Shown in pieces: positions 60,726 to 64,000 of a stretch of 64,000 bases of DNA. This DNA comes from Acidobacteriota bacterium (lineage in GTDB: Bacteria; Acidobacteriota; Blastocatellia; Pyrinomonadales; Pyrinomonadaceae). The position numbers and the translations under genes are program-made. The DNA lies in the NCBI GenBank assembly GCA_019639135.1, contig JAHBSL010000018.1, positions 1 through 64,000 on the forward strand, read 5' to 3'. The first letter of the stretch is position 1; every line of letters begins with the position of its first letter. The notes under the pieces were generated by a model that was not told the DNA's origin, searched no databases, and saw nothing but the letters and a program-made list of their open reading frames with translations.

Positions 60726-61534
60726 TCACGCACGGCATACAAACACCACGGCTTACCGAGTTCACGAAGCATGATGTGGTCGATTCGATAGCCCTTAATT
60801 TTAGTCGGGCGTTTCGCCAGCATCTTGCGCACCACAACGATGTTTTGGACGTCGATCGGTTCGTCGACTGGCTCGACATTTCTACGGAGTGGGACTTCTT
60901 TGACGAAACGGATTCCTCCTCTTGCTTCGCGAGGATAGACCCTGGCGTGGATGACCTGATCCAGATCAATCAAAACTACCAGGACCTTTTTGAGACTCGC
61001 CCCGACGTTTACCGAGTTTGCCTTTGCCACGAGATCGGACATTTGGTCCTCGGCCATTGCAGTTATTTTGCGACCGCTAATCACCCTTCGCTGTTCGAGG
61101 ACGACGATTCAAAGCCGCCAAACTTTTTACATAAGAATTCATGGGCTCAGTATGGCCTATCCAGCCAGGACGTACGGAAACATCAGTTAGCCCTTAAGAA
61201 AGCCCAGGAGCAACTGGTTAAGATCGCCATTGTCGACCCAAAAGCGAATCAGGACCTGCGGGACTTGAATGATAAATTCGAGCCTGAGTGGATGTTTTGG
61301 CAGGCGGAACATTTTTCACGGTGTATCACAATACCAAGCGACAGACTTTTTGAGATCCTCGACAGTCGGCCATTGTATTCGGGGTGGAGATCGATCGGCG
61401 AATTAGCCAGCGTATTCGAGGTCCCATTAGGAACTATGAAGACAAGACTAACAAAGCTCAAATTGATCACTATGGATGAAAATGGCGTGCCGAGCCCCAC
61501 GCGTACCCCCCAAGAAACACAGCTCTTACTTTAA
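60722..61534 (+). CDS. ImmA/IrrE-family zinc metallopeptidase
   Basis: A 270-residue protein with the gluzincin HEIGH motif in YRVCLCHEIGHLVLGH; the third ligand should be in the following helix, where E or D residues of DDDS-type stretches are found. Such peptidases cleave their XRE-family repressor partner after a stress signal. ATGA overlap with the XRE gene. The C-terminal part is helical with a FEVPLGTMKTRLTKLKLI winged-helix-like end. Confidence 0.85.
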   Translation: MITHGIQTPRLTEFTKHDVVDSIALNFSRAFRQHLAHHNDVLDVDRFVDWLDISTEWDFFDETDSSSCFARIDPGVDDLIQINQNYQDLFETRPDVYRVCLCHEIGHLVLGHCSYFATANHPSLFEDDDSKPPNFLHKNSWAQYGLSSQDVRKHQLALKKAQEQLVKIAIVDPKANQDLRDLNDKFEPEWMFWQAEHFSRCITIPSDRLFEILDSRPLYSGWRSIGELASVFEVPLGTMKTRLTKLKLITMDENGVPSPTRTPQETQLLL

Positions 61535-61653
61535 TGGAATGCGCCTCGATTCCATGTCGCGAGGTTGATGAATTCCATCGCATTTTTGGCGAGTACATTC
61601 AATGCGCTGAAGAAGACTTGGAAGCCTGATTTAACTCAGGGCCGACAGTCGAA

Positions 61654-62418
61654 TCAAGATGCCTCGATCCCGTAAATCAGTCGAAAGCTGTTTATCACCT
61701 CTTCGAGTTCCATTCCGCGAATCCCGAGATTCTGCAGGTCGATAGTCTCTTGGGTCATCGCTTCGAGATATCTGCCAAAGTCCGCACGGATCTCTTCCGC
61801 AATATCAATTCGCAGTTCGGGCGAAAGGATTGTAAACAGCCGGAAAGGGTCGTTCTTGTGTTTCTTTATATCGTCACCCTTTACGGTCTCGCCGTCCCCC
61901 CGCCTTTCAGTCAGGTCCAGCCACGCCTTTGCTTTCAACAAAACAATGTATTCAGGCTTGAGGATCGGCAGGCCGTCAACTACAACGGTTCCCCCGTGAA
62001 CCAATTCATAATAAGTATCGTCCATCAATAGTGCAGAAAGGCTTGACGCTTCTTCACCCACGGGGAGCGGCGTGTATCGGCCTTCACCTTCGTATGAGAT
62101 CGCGTCAGGGACTCGCGAGAACAATTCGATCATATAAGGATACGAGTCATTCCGGGGCGAATGAAACCGATATAGGCGCCGTTCACCTGTACTCTTCTGA
62201 CGCGACTCGTATCCTCCCGCTTCGACGAACTCCCAGAATCGCTTCACGAATGCCGGATCGAGCGTTTCGGCGACGATCACGATGTCGAGATCCTTTGTCA
62301 CTCTGAAGTCGACCCCTACGTCCGCCATTGCCAGCTGGCATGCGGAACCGCCGATCAGTATGTATTTGTCCTCAAATCCTGCAAAGTGTTCTTTGAATTT
62401 TTCGATCCCTTTCACCAT
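61654..62418 (-). CDS. AbiEii-type nucleotidyltransferase toxin-like protein
   Basis: A 254-residue nucleotidyltransferase-fold protein: FEDKYILIGGSACQLAMAD with GG..S, VTKDLDIVIV with the DxD, and a later helical region. It resembles the AbiEii/DUF1814 toxin group, which in AbiE systems is a nucleotidyltransferase that inhibits growth. Its gene overlaps the upstream HTH gene by 7 bases (ATGGTGA), so they form a two-gene TA-like unit. Family assignment is good; target unknown. Confidence 0.82.
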   Translation of the reverse strand: MVKGIEKFKEHFAGFEDKYILIGGSACQLAMADVGVDFRVTKDLDIVIVAETLDPAFVKRFWEFVEAGGYESRQKSTGERRLYRFHSPRNDSYPYMIELFSRVPDAISYEGEGRYTPLPVGEEASSLSALLMDDTYYELVHGGTVVVDGLPILKPEYIVLLKAKAWLDLTERRGDGETVKGDDIKKHKNDPFRLFTILSPELRIDIAEEIRADFGRYLEAMTQETIDLQNLGIRGMELEEVINSFRLIYGIEAS

Positions 62419-63410
62419 TCGATATTCTCAATCATTTCCTTTAGGGCAGCTTCGACGCGCTCATCCTTCTGATACGTCAAACTCAAGTACAGGGAAAATC
62501 GGTCGACAGTCCCAGCTTCTGCAAAAATCTTAGGGTCGTAGTTCCAAACCTCGATCGTGATATGGCTCGAATCAAGGTCCGGTACAAGAAATGTCTCAAC
62601 CTTCTCGGAACCCCGCCACTCCTTCCACTCTTTCGGGCTGAGTGCATACTCCGGATTGGCGGGCTCCGCCAACATGCTGTAGTGCGAAAGAGCCGTCAGC
62701 CCCGAGCGGACACCGACGACGTGTTGTCCTGCCGATCGTATATGAAAGCGTTTCCTCACAGGACTTGAGAGGGTACCTTTAGACGATTCCCAAAGCTGCC
62801 TCTTGCCGCCTTCAAAATGTAGCACCCGTTCCCGCCCTTCCGTTTCGATCTTTCCGAGTCCTAGCATTTCGAGTTCGTCAAAAGCTCGACTCATCGTCAT
62901 CTGGGAATATGGAAGTTTGTCCGCCAAGGTTGAAGGGGTGAACACCAGATCGGTCCCACATAGCAACGCGAAAAGGACAACTGTTTGGGTTGAGGGGCTG
63001 AGTTTTGCCGAGCTTCGTGAGAGCCTAGTTCTGGCAATATGCTCCCGTAGATCAACACCAAGATCCGGCAGGTACATTTGATTGCCGGGAACAATAAAAG
63101 GGATCTTGTGGGTTATCAATCTCTTACGATTGTATGCAGGCATCGACGGCGTGATATAGATCGAGTCGATGTTCCAATTCTTCCGGACTTGCTCGAAGTG
63201 CTTTCTTATTGCACCTGGCGTGTTCTCTTCCGGGTTGATTTCGACGAGAGCGAGAAAAGGCCGCTCAAGTATGGTTACCTCGTAGAATTCGTAACGGTCC
63301 CTCAGAAAGAGCGGGAGGCTACTTCGGCCGATCCAGGGTTCGATCTTGATCGAAAGACCGAGCGTTTCCCCTAAGTAGTCTTGTAAACCATAGATGGCCT
63401 TCTGTACCAT
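62412..63410 (-). CDS. AbiEi-like HTH antitoxin
   Basis: A 332-residue protein with a winged-helix/HTH at about 160-215 (SPSTQTVVLFALLCGTDLVFTPSTLADKLPYSQMTMSRAFDELEMLGL). Size, layout and the downstream nucleotidyltransferase fit AbiEi-type antitoxins, which repress their own promoter through inverted repeats. The ATG at 63410 is chosen because an earlier in-frame start would place the perfect inverted repeat inside the coding region. Divergent structures upstream are described separately. Confidence 0.8.
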   Translation of the reverse strand: MVQKAIYGLQDYLGETLGLSIKIEPWIGRSSLPLFLRDRYEFYEVTILERPFLALVEINPEENTPGAIRKHFEQVRKNWNIDSIYITPSMPAYNRKRLITHKIPFIVPGNQMYLPDLGVDLREHIARTRLSRSSAKLSPSTQTVVLFALLCGTDLVFTPSTLADKLPYSQMTMSRAFDELEMLGLGKIETEGRERVLHFEGGKRQLWESSKGTLSSPVRKRFHIRSAGQHVVGVRSGLTALSHYSMLAEPANPEYALSPKEWKEWRGSEKVETFLVPDLDSSHITIEVWNYDPKIFAEAGTVDRFSLYLSLTYQKDERVEAALKEMIENIEW

Positions 63411-63435
63411 AGAATCAGCATGATAACATCTAATG

Positions 63436-63466
63436 TGCACAGTAACATCACGAGTGTTACTGTGCA
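63436..63466. promoter_or_regulatory. Perfect 12-bp inverted repeat upstream of the AbiE-like pair
   Basis: TGCACAGTAACA (63436-63447) and TGTTACTGTGCA (63455-63466) with a 7-base spacer. It is flanked by a second, outer inverted pair, GATAACAT (63422-63429) and ATGTTACC (63472-63479), one mismatch. The site lies 26 bases upstream of the start codon at 63410. Confidence 0.78.
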
Positions 63467-63526
63467 AAACCATGTTACCATCAATCCGTATAATTTGATA
63501 ACTTATTTTTTACAGTTCGACAAGTA

Positions 63527-63754
63527 TCACTGCGGAATGGTCCGTACAAAGGAAGGCTTTTTAACCCAAAGCGGAACAGGGCCAGGAATATGCGGGCGAG
63601 ATTCGACATTTATGGTCGAGCTTTCATCCTGATCATTCGGTGGGAACGCACTTGGAGGCCCGCTTAAAAGGCCGAGCAAGCCTTGTCCGAAACTGGACAC
63701 AATCGGGACGCCGAGCTGAACAACCGCGTGTGTGCGGAAACAGATCCGGACCAT
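63527..63754 (-). CDS. Small proline-rich protein of unknown function
   Basis: A 75-residue frame (MVRICFRTHAVVQLG, then a hydrophobic segment, then proline-rich residues). It begins 20 bases after the FtsK-like gene on the same strand. No homologue is recognised and the ribosome binding site is weak, so it may not be a real gene. Confidence 0.3.
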   Translation of the reverse strand: MVRICFRTHAVVQLGVPIVSSFGQGLLGLLSGPPSAFPPNDQDESSTINVESRPHIPGPVPLWVKKPSFVRTIPQ

Positions 63755-63773
63755 GGGATCCGCATGAACGCGG

Positions 63774-64000
63774 TCACGTTCCCGTAACGCGGGTAAACTC
63801 CTCCATGAAGGACGAATCGACGAACGGAACCTGAGCGTAGCACAGCGGGGAGCCTTCCAGATTTGCCAGCAGGTGCCCCTTCCCTAGCAACCGTTCTGCT
63901 CCCCTCTCGCCGAGCGCGATCTCCGAGGTTCCTTCGGAATCGACGCGAAGAATGAGTCGGTTACCGAGGTTGGAACGTAGCTGCATCGGCATTACATTTG
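63774..64000 (-). CDS. FtsK/SpoIIIE-type DNA translocase, C-terminal end (partial)
   Basis: Only the last about 75 residues are visible; the frame continues through the right edge. LGNRLILRVDSEGTSEIALGERGAERLLGKGHLLANLEG matches the C-terminal part of the FtsK/SpoIIIE/HerA-like motor (the LVSDS/ALGE-GAE-LLG block). It ends at 63774 with VTGT. An FtsK-type protein on a tRNA-integrated island would fit conjugative or segregation functions. Confidence 0.78.
   Translation of the reverse strand, partial: NVMPMQLRSNLGNRLILRVDSEGTSEIALGERGAERLLGKGHLLANLEGSPLCYAQVPFVDSSFMEEFTRVTGT

Larger units (their letters stand above)
56308..64000. mobile_element. Genomic island inserted in tRNA-Leu (right end outside the window)
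   Basis: Bounded on the left by the displaced tRNA 3' half and a site-specific tyrosine recombinase 166 bases inside; genes within are accessory (Ubl operon, XRE/ImmA, AbiE-like TA, FtsK-like translocase) and appear less GC-rich than the chromosome. The intact tRNA-Leu gene and the other att copy should lie beyond 64000 on the minus strand. Confidence 0.78.

Noticed and set aside
63411-63473. A 21-residue N-terminal extension of the AbiEi-like protein
   Set aside because: It would put the perfect inverted repeat inside the coding region and gives no domain; the ATG at 63410 fits better.

Overview
The window looks like a chromosomal segment from a GC-rich, diderm, free-living heterotroph. Futalosine-pathway menaquinone genes, many short secreted proteins, small two-gene toxin-antitoxin modules, an RHS fragment and several families of short dispersed inverted repeats together suggest an Acidobacteriota/Blastocatellia-like bacterium. 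That placement is inference from gene content only. There are no rRNA genes and no intact tRNA gene.

Layout. 1-10.8 kb: two thioredoxin-fold secreted proteins, a soluble PRC/MgtE_N/CBS protein, a lytic transglycosylase, a PH-domain protein with rfbB, a YceI protein and several secreted or small proteins. 10.8-12.3 kb: a gene-poor stretch with a vapC toxin pseudogene (two in-frame stops) beside an intact antitoxin gene. 12.3-19 kb: an unknown conserved protein, mqnC and mqnA (menaquinone), small enzymes, an alkyltransferase-like protein and NAD kinase. 19-31 kb: a SurA/PpiD-type foldase, then three transporters (DASS, APC, AGCS), a PLP decarboxylase, an M1 peptidase and a cyclophilin. 31-42.8 kb: mixed housekeeping genes, an intact VapBC-type pair, acyl-CoA dehydrogenase, two membrane proteins, a beta-lactamase-fold hydrolase, a class IV aminotransferase and an alpha/beta hydrolase. 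42.8-45.6 kb: a repeat-rich scar carrying an RHS C-terminal fragment, then a Fic protein with operator-like repeats. 45.6-56.2 kb: truB, recX, fasciclin, msrB, a truncated alaS, an atypical response regulator, an O-methyltransferase, HigBA-like and HNH genes, two pirins and rsmG.

56.3 kb to the right edge: a probable genomic island. It begins at a 3' remnant of a tRNA-Leu gene (anticodon loop to CCA) next to a tyrosine recombinase, and runs off the window. Its cargo is a compact ubiquitin-like operon (Ubl of the Multiubiquitin type, an E2-like protein without cysteine, a JAB-E1 fusion and a DUF3892 protein). Divergent from it is an XRE repressor plus ImmA/IrrE metallopeptidase pair. An AbiE-like toxin-antitoxin pair follows with a perfect 12-bp inverted repeat upstream, and then the C-terminal end of an FtsK-like DNA translocase. 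The Ubl operon with its HTH/metalloprotease switch is the most interesting system here. It looks like a bacterial ubiquitination-like, probably anti-phage, module, but its Ubl lacks a C-terminal glycine and its E2 lacks any cysteine, so the classical thioester relay is not visible.
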